A stretch of 39,632 bases of DNA. Origin: an uncultured Collinsella sp. (lineage in GTDB: Bacteria > Actinomycetota > Coriobacteriia > Coriobacteriales > Coriobacteriaceae). Positions 22,972 to 30,291 of the stretch are shown piece by piece (positions within the stretch are counted from its first letter, which is position 1; the number at the start of each line of letters is the position of its first letter). The translations under genes and the position numbers were made by a program. The stretch covers positions 1 to 39,632 of the forward strand of contig USAY01000004.1 of assembly GCA_900552755.1 (NCBI GenBank), written 5' to 3'. The notes below the pieces were generated by a model that saw nothing but the letters and a program-made list of their open reading frames with translations, had not been told where the DNA came from and made no database searches.

Positions 22972-25525
22972 GCCCGCAAAGGGTAACGGGGCCGAGGATG
23001 CCGCTGGGGGCGACGGGCTCGGTGAGGCCGAAGATGTCGGGAATCGCATGGTCGAGCGTGTTGATGACGTCGATCGCGAGCACATGCGCACCGGCGGAAA
23101 GTGCGCCGGCGGCAAAACGATAGGGCGGGCAGATGCGTGTGCCGAGCGAGCGTCCATCGAGCGTGAGCGTTGCGGTTTCGTAGACGTCTCCCAGGTCGAT
23201 CGTGGCGTCGGTGAAATCGTTGGCCAGCTCAAACGACGCATGATATCGGTAGGTGCCGCAGGTGCCGGTGAACAGATCGGCCGTAAGGTCGCCCAGGTGT
23301 TTGAGCTTTTGTGCTTCACCAAAGGCGCCATTGCTGCCGGCAGGGGAGAGGGCAACGGTCCATGGGCCTTCGACGCGCAGGCCGAGCGATGCATCGGCGT
23401 CGACTTCGCCGTCTCCGGGCGCATCCTCGCTGCTCGCTTGCAAAACAACGATGCAGCTCTCGAAGGGTGCGAGCTCCAACGCACCGTCAAACGCAACGGG
23501 CCCGGCGCCGTTTAGCAGGTCGAGCCGCGTGCCGCAAAGGCGCTCGCCTGTCGCAAGCGCAACCGTGCAGTCGATGCGCTCGCGTGGGTGCTCGTTGACG
23601 AGCATAACGTAGGTCTCGCCCACCCGCTCGTAGCGAAGTGCGCGTAGCCAAGGCTGCGGTGTGTCAGGCACAACGGTCTGCAGTCCCGCGCTTGCAAGCG
23701 CGCGGGCGACATCGGCGAGCGGCGTTGCGACGAGCCCTCCCAGCTCGACCGCGCCATCGGTATCGTAGAATGTGCCGGGCACCTCGTCGACGGCAAGCAC
23801 CATAACGCCTGCATCCGCCATGCGTCTCGCTGCCTCCGCCGTCGCAGCACCAATAAATGAAGCTCCTGGCATAACAAACGCCTGGTAAGGACAATCGTTT
23901 ACGGTAAGCAATCCGTCGGCAATCGAAACCTCGTAACGGTCCTCATCCTCAAAAGCCTCGGCGGGCACAAAATCAAAGTCGATCTGCGCACGCGTGAGCT
24001 CGGAGGCCACGCGCTCGATAGGCATGGCGTTGCCGGCCCACTCGGCGTCGGCGTGGTACAGAATGGCGACGGGACGCGCGGCGCTGCCTCCTGAAAGCAG
24101 CGTTGCCGTACGGTTCATATAGCTCATGAGCTGGCCAAAGTGCGGCCATTGCGGGTTGTTGCCGTGCGCGTAAAAGTGCGGCGGGCAGTCCCAATCGGGA
24201 AAGGGCGCCATGCTAAATGCGTGCGGCGTAAACCAGTTAATACCGCGGACGAGCATATGGTCGGCAATCCACTTCATCTCGCGCAGACCCTCGTGCCAGC
24301 CGAAGGCGCCAAAGACTTCGGCCATGCAGCGCCCTTGCTTTTTGGGGTCGAGGCGCGCGGCCGAAGAGCCCAGTTTGGCAAGCGCGTAGGTAAAGAACTC
24401 CATGTTCCATGCGCCATGGAAGTAGCTGTAAGGGCCGTGGTCGATGCCAGGGGCGAGCTGGTTAATAACCACATCGATGCCCGCCATATCCTGCCCGGCG
24501 ACGGCGCGGAAGTAGTGCCCAGCGCCCTGGCCCAAGCGCGTGTGGCAACTCTTGTCCTCGATTACATGGCCAATGTGCATAACGCCGCGCTCGCGGCACC
24601 AGTCACCAATCTGCTCGTCAAAGCACGCGCGGTAGAGTTGCGTGGCGATGTCCATGTAAGCGTGGCGGACCCGAGCACCGGCGGGGTCGCGCGTCCAAAG
24701 CTCGCGGAGCTCAGCCAGCCAATTCGTGCCCAGTGCCTCGTGCAGGTGTCGCGCAAGTTCGTCCGACCATGGTAGCGCCATGTCGCCGCGTCCGATAAAG
24801 CTGCTGTTAGAAGCGTCTTCGAGGGTCGCACCTTTCTCGTTCATAAAGCCCGGTTCATCGGTAAAGAAGCCCAGAATGGTCTTGCCGAACTCGTCGCCCA
24901 GATACTCAAACGTGGGTTCGTAGACGGCGTTGATGAGCATGCGGCACGAATCGGCGTCGACCATGTTGATGTACTCATCGCGAAAACCGGTCTTTTGGCT
25001 GGTGACGTAGAGCTCGAGGGTGGTGACGCCGACAGGAGCGTCAAAGCGCAGGCGGGCGGGAGTGCCGTCCTCGGTCTGTTCAACGGCGAGCTCAAGATCG
25101 AGCGGTGCACCGGCGGCGTCGAAAGTCGCCGCGCCCACAAAGCGCTCCGTGGGATCCATAAGATTGCCGAGCTTAATGACCGTGGACGGCTGGGGACCGA
25201 CGACCGTTACCGTGTGATGCTTAAGCACGGTCTTATTGAGCGCGGGGTCTACATCCTCGCCTGCAAGCGCGCCGTTGGCGTAGCCCGTGGGAAAGTGGGC
25301 ATCATCGAGCAGCCAGATCTTCAAGTCCAGGCGCTTGCACTCGCCAATGATAAAACGCAGGTCGGACCACCAGCCGTCGCGACAAAACTCGGGATGCGTG
25401 CGCGATTCGAGGCAGACCTCGCGGATGTCCGCCCCGGCAATCTGCTCTAAGTATTCGGTAATCGTCTCGCGTTCTTCGCCCTTGAGCCACAAGAACGGAA
25501 GCACATGGTTGTCGTATGCCGTCAT
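22955..25525 (-). CDS. Large putative glycoside hydrolase (GH106/GH2-like)
   Basis: An 856-residue protein with an N-terminal barrel segment containing LKIWLLDDAHFPTGYANG (about 68-85), a pattern shared with GH106 alpha-L-rhamnosidases and related enzymes, a long central domain, and a C-terminal jelly-roll of the kind that binds sugars in GH2-like proteins (about 690-850). There is no signal peptide. GAGGAG lies five bases before the ATG at 25525. The last residues and the stop codon are encoded by repeat R3. It is divergent from an AraC regulator and upstream of an RpiR regulator, which suggests dual control. The substrate is unknown; rhamnosides are one guess. Confidence 0.7.
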   Translation of the reverse strand: MTAYDNHVLPFLWLKGEERETITEYLEQIAGADIREVCLESRTHPEFCRDGWWSDLRFIIGECKRLDLKIWLLDDAHFPTGYANGALAGEDVDPALNKTVLKHHTVTVVGPQPSTVIKLGNLMDPTERFVGAATFDAAGAPLDLELAVEQTEDGTPARLRFDAPVGVTTLELYVTSQKTGFRDEYINMVDADSCRMLINAVYEPTFEYLGDEFGKTILGFFTDEPGFMNEKGATLEDASNSSFIGRGDMALPWSDELARHLHEALGTNWLAELRELWTRDPAGARVRHAYMDIATQLYRACFDEQIGDWCRERGVMHIGHVIEDKSCHTRLGQGAGHYFRAVAGQDMAGIDVVINQLAPGIDHGPYSYFHGAWNMEFFTYALAKLGSSAARLDPKKQGRCMAEVFGAFGWHEGLREMKWIADHMLVRGINWFTPHAFSMAPFPDWDCPPHFYAHGNNPQWPHFGQLMSYMNRTATLLSGGSAARPVAILYHADAEWAGNAMPIERVASELTRAQIDFDFVPAEAFEDEDRYEVSIADGLLTVNDCPYQAFVMPGASFIGAATAEAARRMADAGVMVLAVDEVPGTFYDTDGAVELGGLVATPLADVARALASAGLQTVVPDTPQPWLRALRYERVGETYVMLVNEHPRERIDCTVALATGERLCGTRLDLLNGAGPVAFDGALELAPFESCIVVLQASSEDAPGDGEVDADASLGLRVEGPWTVALSPAGSNGAFGEAQKLKHLGDLTADLFTGTCGTYRYHASFELANDFTDATIDLGDVYETATLTLDGRSLGTRICPPYRFAAGALSAGAHVLAIDVINTLDHAIPDIFGLTEPVAPSGILGPVTLCGQNLPK

Positions 25526-25641
25526 ATCCACTCCTCTAAAACCAACCTTTTAAATCGATTGAAGTCAGAGTACGCCGAGCGCGCCGTCCTGCTAATATCA
25601 AAACCACAGCAGAATATGACCGAATCAACGATTGTGATGCC

Positions 25642-26649
25642 ATGGATCTTACGCATTTAGACAGCCTTCTGCTCGAGCTGACCGACAGCGAGCGTGCTTA
25701 CCACGCAGGCGCCCGCTATGACTGGAATGATGCGTTCAGCTGGGATCATCAGCAGGGTATCGGTGAAAAACATATCCATAAAATCGGTGACCCGACGCAA
25801 GCCTTGCACCAAGAAGGCATGCCCGAGGGTCTATCAATCGTGCGCAACTCGCGCTTCAACCCTGTACCGGAGCATGTGCACGATTATGTCGAAATCAGCT
25901 ATGTCTATCGCGGGCACGCGCCGCAGGTCGTCAACGGCGAACAGCTTACGCTTGCTCAAAACGAGGTGCTTCTGCTCGATGCCGCCTGTCCACATGCCGT
26001 AGGTGAGCTCGGCGAGCACGACCTGATGTTGAGCATTGTCATTTCGCGGCCGATGCTGCGCCGCAGCCTGGAGCAAAGCCTTTCGTCCGCAAGCGCCGTC
26101 TCGCAGTTCCTGCTCAACGCACTTAACGACGAGACCGATCATCGCGGGCACGTGCATTTCCGTACGGGCAACAGCCGCCGCGTGCGCCGGTATATGCAGG
26201 AGATGTTGTGCGAGCTCCTGGAGCCGACGACAGCGAGCCCCCAGATCGTGTCGAGGCTGTTTGAGCTGCTGCTGGTCGAGCTCATGCAAAGCTACGAGGC
26301 CGCGCTGCTGCAAACGGGCGCACCCGCGCTTCCCTCGGCGCAGGTTGCGGCGGCGATGAGCTACATCGAGCGGCATGCTTGCGATTGCACACTCAACGAT
26401 TTGGCCCGCCACCTGCACCTGAGTCCCAACTACACAAGCGCGCTGCTCAAGCGGCAGACGGGCCGCACATTTATGCAGCTCGTGCAGGAGAGCCGCCTGA
26501 CACGCGCGGCGGCGCTACTCGACACCGGTGCTACTGCAGAGGCCGCAGCGCGCGAGGTGGGCTATGCCAATATGAGCTTCTTCTACAAAAAGTTTGCCGA
26601 GCGCTATGGCTGTACGCCGGCCGCCTACCGCCGGCGTTTGCCCAGATAA
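25642..26649 (+). CDS. AraC-family transcriptional regulator
   Basis: A 335-residue activator-type protein with an N-terminal cupin domain (about 60-160; PVPEHVHDYVEISYVYRG carries the usual histidines) and a C-terminal double HTH (about 235-335; LNDLARHLHLSPNYTSALLKRQTG and AREVGYANMSFFYKKFAERYG). It probably senses a sugar and activates the divergent hydrolase gene across a 116-base gap, and perhaps the GH1 gene that follows. The ribosome site is weak (GTGATG). Its stop codon abuts repeat R3. Confidence 0.88.
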   Translation: MDLTHLDSLLLELTDSERAYHAGARYDWNDAFSWDHQQGIGEKHIHKIGDPTQALHQEGMPEGLSIVRNSRFNPVPEHVHDYVEISYVYRGHAPQVVNGEQLTLAQNEVLLLDAACPHAVGELGEHDLMLSIVISRPMLRRSLEQSLSSASAVSQFLLNALNDETDHRGHVHFRTGNSRRVRRYMQEMLCELLEPTTASPQIVSRLFELLLVELMQSYEAALLQTGAPALPSAQVAAAMSYIERHACDCTLNDLARHLHLSPNYTSALLKRQTGRTFMQLVQESRLTRAAALLDTGATAEAAAREVGYANMSFFYKKFAERYGCTPAAYRRRLPR

Positions 26650-26680
26650 AACCTGCCAAAATAAACCTGTCCCTTTTTGG
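26648..26680 (+). repeat. 33-bp repeat, family R3, copy 2
   Basis: A perfect inverted partner of 22939-22971. The two copies bracket the hydrolase-AraC gene pair. Confidence 0.9.
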
Positions 26681-26683
26681 TAG

Positions 26684-26787
26684 GTATCAGGAAGTGTCAG
26701 GGACGGGGCGGCGGCAGGACTCGAGAACGAAAAGAAGTGTCGGGTTTGGCGCGCCCGCTTCTGCCCGTCCCGTGCGCAGGCGATACT
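26684..26787 (+). promoter_or_regulatory. Promoter and direct-repeat element of the second GH1 gene
   Basis: AGGTATCA, AAGTGTCAG (26692-26700), an ACGGGGC block, GAAAAGAAGTGTCGG (second AAGTGTC at 26735-26741) and GATACT (26782-26787) occur in the same order as upstream of the first GH1 gene. The -35 match at 17 bases is poor (TTCTGC), which would fit dependence on an activator bound at the repeats. Confidence 0.5.
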
Positions 26788-26821
26788 CAGCTCATCGATC
26801 CGCGATGCAAAGGAGATGCTC

Positions 26822-28270
26822 ATGGCAAACATCAAGTTCCCCGAGGGTTTCTATTGGGGTGGCGCCACCGCCGCCAACCAGTTTGAGGGCGCTTGGAACG
26901 TGGATGGCCGCGGTCCTTCCGTCGATGACCACTTCTTGGGCGGCAGCTACAAGGAGCCGCGTCAGATTACGATCGACATCGACCCCGACCGCTTCTATCC
27001 CAATCATGACGGTATCGACTTCTACCATCACTACGAGGAGGACATCGCGCTGTTCGCCGAGATGGGCTTTACCATGTTCCGCATGTCCATCTCTTGGAGC
27101 CGTATCTTCCCCAACGGCGACGACGCCGAGCCCAACGAGGCCGGCCTCGCCTTCTACGATCGCGTTTTCGACTGCCTGCATGCTCACAATATCGAGCCGC
27201 TCGTGACCCTGTCGCACTACGAGATGCCCTATCATCTGGTCGAGAAGTACAACGGCTGGGCGAGCCGCGAGCTCATCGGCTTCTTTGAGAAGTACTGCCA
27301 GACCGTCTTCGACCGTTACCAGGACAAGGTCAAGTTCTGGCTCACCTTCAACGAGATCAACTGCGGCACCCAGGACATGGGCAACCTCTTTGAGACTAGC
27401 ATGATCCAGGGCTTTGAGGGTCCGGCTTCGGCGGTCCACGCCACGCCGCAGGCCCGTATGCAGGCCCTGCATCACCAGTTCGTGGCCAGCGGCCGCGTCG
27501 TGCGCTACGCCCACGAGCACTACCCGCAGTTCAAGATGGGCAACATGGACTGCTTCATCCTTTCCTATGCTGCCACATGCGATCCGGCCGACGTGTTTGC
27601 CACGCAGCAGGAGATGAATACCATGAACTGGTACTGCTCCGACGTGCAGGTGCGCGGCAAGTACCCGTTCTACGCCAAGCGCTTCTGGGCCGAGAACGAT
27701 GTTGAGCTCGTGATGGAGGACGGCGACCTGCAGGATATCGCCGACGGCAAGGTCGATTTCTACACCTTTAGCTACTACATGTCCGGCACCGTGGGCACCC
27801 ACAAGGACCACGAGATGACCGAGGGCAACATGACCTTTGGCGGCAAGAACCCCTATCTGGAGTCCACCGATTGGGGCTGGCAGATCGATCCTCTGGGCCT
27901 GCGCATCGCCCTCAATGAGATTTACGCCCGCTACGAGATTCCGCTGATGGTGGTCGAGAATGGTATGGGCGCTTACGACGAGGTCGAGGAGGACGGCTCC
28001 ATCCACGACCCGTATCGTATCGCCTACTTGCGCAGCCACATCAAGGCCATGGGCGAGGCCATTGCCGACGGCGTTGACCTGATTGCCTACACCTGGTGGG
28101 GTCCCATCGACCTGGTTTCCGCCGGCACGGGCGAGATGCGCAAGCGCTACGGCTTCATCCATGTCGATAAGTACGACGACGGCACCGGCACCTACGAGCG
28201 CCGCCGCAAGGACAGCTTCTTCGCATACCAGAAGATCATCAAGTCCAACGGTAGCGAGGGCTTGGCTTGA
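26822..28270 (+). CDS. GH1 6-phospho-beta-glucosidase, second copy
   Basis: A 482-residue GH1 enzyme related to the one at 3154. Acid/base Glu178 lies in TFNEI and nucleophile Glu379 in VVENG; Ser433, Lys441 and Tyr443 (SAGTGEMRKRYGF) form the phosphate-binding signature, so it acts on PTS-made 6-phospho-glycosides in the cytoplasm. AAAGGAG lies six bases before the ATG at 26822; the ATG at 26816 directly abuts that site and is unlikely. It differs from its paralogue mainly around residues 30-60 and 180-240, the loops that shape substrate choice, so the two probably split related substrates. Downstream is the EIIA gene, which has its own promoter. Confidence 0.93.
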   Translation: MANIKFPEGFYWGGATAANQFEGAWNVDGRGPSVDDHFLGGSYKEPRQITIDIDPDRFYPNHDGIDFYHHYEEDIALFAEMGFTMFRMSISWSRIFPNGDDAEPNEAGLAFYDRVFDCLHAHNIEPLVTLSHYEMPYHLVEKYNGWASRELIGFFEKYCQTVFDRYQDKVKFWLTFNEINCGTQDMGNLFETSMIQGFEGPASAVHATPQARMQALHHQFVASGRVVRYAHEHYPQFKMGNMDCFILSYAATCDPADVFATQQEMNTMNWYCSDVQVRGKYPFYAKRFWAENDVELVMEDGDLQDIADGKVDFYTFSYYMSGTVGTHKDHEMTEGNMTFGGKNPYLESTDWGWQIDPLGLRIALNEIYARYEIPLMVVENGMGAYDEVEEDGSIHDPYRIAYLRSHIKAMGEAIADGVDLIAYTWWGPIDLVSAGTGEMRKRYGFIHVDKYDDGTGTYERRRKDSFFAYQKIIKSNGSEGLA

Positions 28271-28310
28271 TCGACAATATGAGTGCCGCTGGGGAAAAGC
28301 CTTGGGATGG

Positions 28311-28335
28311 GCTTGAAAGGGCTTGAAAGGGCTTG
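28311..28335. repeat. 10-bp tandem repeat
   Basis: GCTTGAAAGG occurs twice and a half (ending GCTTG), 18 bases upstream of the -35 box of the EIIA gene. It could be a slippage tract or a direct-repeat protein site. Confidence 0.8.
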
Positions 28336-28352
28336 CGATTCGAGCTCTCACC

Positions 28353-28381
28353 TTAGCAATTTGATCATTTGGCACTATAAT
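28353..28381 (+). promoter_or_regulatory. Promoter of the EIIA gene
   Basis: TTAGCA (28353-28358), a 17-base spacer and a consensus TATAAT (28376-28381). This is the best promoter match in the window; the start site would be near 28388. Confidence 0.75.
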
Positions 28382-28430
28382 CACCATAGGCATGCGCATA
28401 ACGTTGCGCTTAATCAAGAGGAGAAAACGC

Positions 28431-28967
28431 ATGGGTCTGTTTGATATGTTCAAGAAGAAGGCTGAGCCCGCGGCTGCCGCTGCTCCTGCCTCCCTCTCTG
28501 CTTCTGCCGGCGCCGACGTGCTGTGCTCGCCCGTCAAGGGCAAGGTCATTAAGATGGCTGACGTGCCCGATCCCGTCTTTGGCGGCGAGGTTCTGGGCAA
28601 GGGCTGCGCCGTGTGGCCCGAGGACGACCTGGTCTACGCTCCCTGCGACGGCAAGGTGACCGTCACCATGGGTCATGCCGTGGGCCTGCAGTCCGATAGC
28701 GGCATCGAGGTTCTGGTGCACGTTGGCGTCGATACCGTCAACATGAACGGCGACGGCTTCGAGGGCTTCGTCAAGGCTGACGATGTCGTTAAGGCTGGCC
28801 AGCCCATGCTTAAGATCGACCGCGCCAAGATCGCCGCTGCCGGCTACAAGGACTGCGTCGTCGTGGCTGTGTCCAACACCGCCGAGTTCGCCGACGTCGA
28901 GCTCGCCGTCGAGGCTGACTCCGCTGTCGCCGCCGGCGATGTCATCGTCAAGGTCGTCCGCAAGTAG
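28431..28967 (+). CDS. PTS EIIA component, glucose type
   Basis: A 178-residue stand-alone EIIA of the glucose (Crr-like) family, which carries phosphate from HPr to an EIIB domain. The phospho-acceptor His97 is in VLVHVGVDTV and the partner His82 in TMGHAVGL, 15 residues apart as in Crr. The N-terminus MGLFDMFKKK, then an Ala/Pro-rich linker, resembles the amphipathic tail of E. coli EIIA-Glc. It has its own promoter and terminator, so it probably serves several EIIBC permeases, including the EIIA-less one at 9789. GAGGAG precedes the ATG. Confidence 0.93.
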   Translation: MGLFDMFKKKAEPAAAAAPASLSASAGADVLCSPVKGKVIKMADVPDPVFGGEVLGKGCAVWPEDDLVYAPCDGKVTVTMGHAVGLQSDSGIEVLVHVGVDTVNMNGDGFEGFVKADDVVKAGQPMLKIDRAKIAAAGYKDCVVVAVSNTAEFADVELAVEADSAVAAGDVIVKVVRK

Positions 28968-28992
28968 TCTGCGGCAACATAAGGGTGTTTTG

Positions 28993-29023
28993 GGGTGGTC
29001 GAATTGTCCGACCACCCTTTTTT
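28993..29023 (+). terminator. EIIA gene terminator
   Basis: A perfect 9-bp stem GGGTGGTCG/CGACCACCC followed by six Ts. Confidence 0.92.
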
Positions 29024-29109
29024 ATTGCAATGCGGCGGAACGTTTTATTGCGCGTTGGGCGGACCGGTAAACCGTTCGGACGTTAAATCGAGCCGATTGC
29101 GCCTTTGCT

Positions 29110-29139
29110 TTGCCGGGGGTGTTCGTTAGCGGCTAGTAT
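29110..29139 (+). promoter_or_regulatory. Candidate promoter of the lipoprotein gene
   Basis: TTGCCG and TAGTAT separated by 18 bases, about 64 bases upstream of the start codon. Confidence 0.35.
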
Positions 29140-29202
29140 GGCCTTATTGTTACGACGTGCGCCGCGTCGGGAAGCGCGGTGCCGCTTGTTGGGAGGAATC
29201 TC

Positions 29203-29760
29203 ATGAAAAAGAAGCTGCTGCTTGTGCCCCTGATGGCTGTTCTGGTCGCGTGCGTGGTTGTGCTTTCCGGCTGCGGAGGTCCTTCGGTTGAGGAACTCAT
29301 TACCGAGGATCTTTCGACGCAGTTTGACGAGGTCAAGAACGGCGGCGACGACTTCCTCGCCGGCCTGGAAGAGGCCTCGGGCGACGAGTTCGAGCAGCTG
29401 GGCATCGATCCCAAGGAGTACGCCAAGAGCTATCTCGAGGGTTTTGACTACAAGATCGGCGACGTGACGGTCGACGAGGACAAGGGCACCGCAACTGCCG
29501 AGGTCACCATTACCTGCAAGTCCATGAACCAGATCGTTGAGGATTTTGCCACCCAGTACCAGGAGAAGGTCGCCGCGCTCGATTCGATGCCTTCCGATGA
29601 CGAGCTGTACAAGATGGCCGGTCAGGTTATGGTCGATGTGACTAAGGCTGCTAAGACCAAGGACACCACGGTCACCTTCAAGTACTCCTGCAATGACGAT
29701 GGCGAGTGGTCTGCCGACGATTCCGCAACCAACGAGATGATGAAGGCCATGATGAGCTAG
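29203..29760 (+). CDS. Small secreted lipoprotein of unknown function
   Basis: A 185-residue protein with a lipoprotein signal: lysines at 2-4, a hydrophobic run, and the lipobox LSGC with Cys24 as the lipidated residue. It would be anchored outside the cytoplasmic membrane. The mature part is acidic and lysine-rich, predicted mixed helix and strand (EELITEDLSTQFDEVKNG; DYKIGDVTVDEDKGTATAEV), similar in style to coriobacterial lipoproteins with no known role. GGGAGGAA precedes the ATG at 29203. The structured element S follows a few bases after the stop. I do not recognise a named family with confidence. Confidence 0.82.
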   Translation: MKKKLLLVPLMAVLVACVVVLSGCGGPSVEELITEDLSTQFDEVKNGGDDFLAGLEEASGDEFEQLGIDPKEYAKSYLEGFDYKIGDVTVDEDKGTATAEVTITCKSMNQIVEDFATQYQEKVAALDSMPSDDELYKMAGQVMVDVTKAAKTKDTTVTFKYSCNDDGEWSADDSATNEMMKAMMS

Positions 29761-29764
29761 TCCG

Positions 29765-29927
29765 TTGCGGCGTTTTACCAAACGCCGCAACTGCTCGACG
29801 CTGCAAACGCCCCTAAGCGGCAATCTGACGTTCAATTTCAAGGGCGCGACCAGAAGGTCAGCGCCCTTTCATTTCACGTCACCTTGCTCGCTTAGGGGCG
29901 TTTTCGCTGTCCGTCCTCTACCCGCGA
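29765..29927 (+). other. Structured intergenic element S, copy 2
   Basis: Stem 1: TTGCGGCGTTT/AAACGCCGCAA (29765-29790). Outer stem 2: CGCCCCTAAGCG/CGCTTAGGGGCG (29808-29819 with 29889-29900). Inner stem 3: AAGGGCGC/GCGCCCTT (29840-29847 with 29861-29868), capped by the same GACC-AGAA-GGTC and bulged A. The unpaired words CGACGCTGC (29796-29804) and CTGTCCGTCCTCT (29907-29919) are shared with copy 1. The stem bases differ but pairing is kept. Confidence 0.75.
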
Positions 29928-29928
29928 C

Positions 29929-30056
29929 GTAGTCATTGGGGACGTTCTTAAACGACTAGTCGTTGGGGACACTCTTCGAACAACGGCGTTGCCATCGCTG
30001 CCGAAGGTGGCACTTGGGGACGTTCCTTTTCTGCCGGCAGTTGGGGACACTCCTTG
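29929..30056. repeat. Palindromic repeat cluster, families R2 and R2b
   Basis: 29929-29961 is identical to the reversed right arm at 21985-22017. A second GTTGGGGACACTCTT unit follows. 30009-30056 is the dimer GGCACTTGGGGACGTTCC / GGCAGTTGGGGACACTCCTT also seen at 6098-6145. Confidence 0.85.
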
Positions 30057-30080
30057 CATAAGCGTTGCATCGAATGCTCG

Positions 30081-30250
30081 GGAAAATACGACCCGGTATT
30101 TGGGCGAATAGTGGGTTGTGGTTTCCGGATGGGGTGGGTTGTGGAAAGTGCGACCCGGAAAATCGCTCTGAAACGGGATGCCGTTTCCCCAACAGGCCAC
30201 AAACGGAAAGCGCATCCCATTCCGGAGCTCCAAAACGGGACGCGCTTTCC
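30081..30250. repeat. Array of three imperfect palindromes, family R5
   Basis: Three units in tandem, each GGAAA...(G/A)CCC or TCCC pairing with GGG...TTTCC: 30081-30094 with 30113-30126; 30143-30157 with 30174-30188; 30205-30218 with 30237-30250. The arms differ among units but pair within each, and loops are unrelated. It fills the space before the HAD gene's stop codon; no coding gene is seen in 29761-30291. Confidence 0.7.
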
Positions 30251-30291
30251 GCGCAGAAGAATTGTCGCAGCCGCGTTAAGCGCCGGCTTCG

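Noticed and set aside
26792..28600. Long open minus-strand frame opposite the second GH1 gene
   Set aside because: Same reason; it mirrors the GH1 codons and continues across the EIIA promoter and start.
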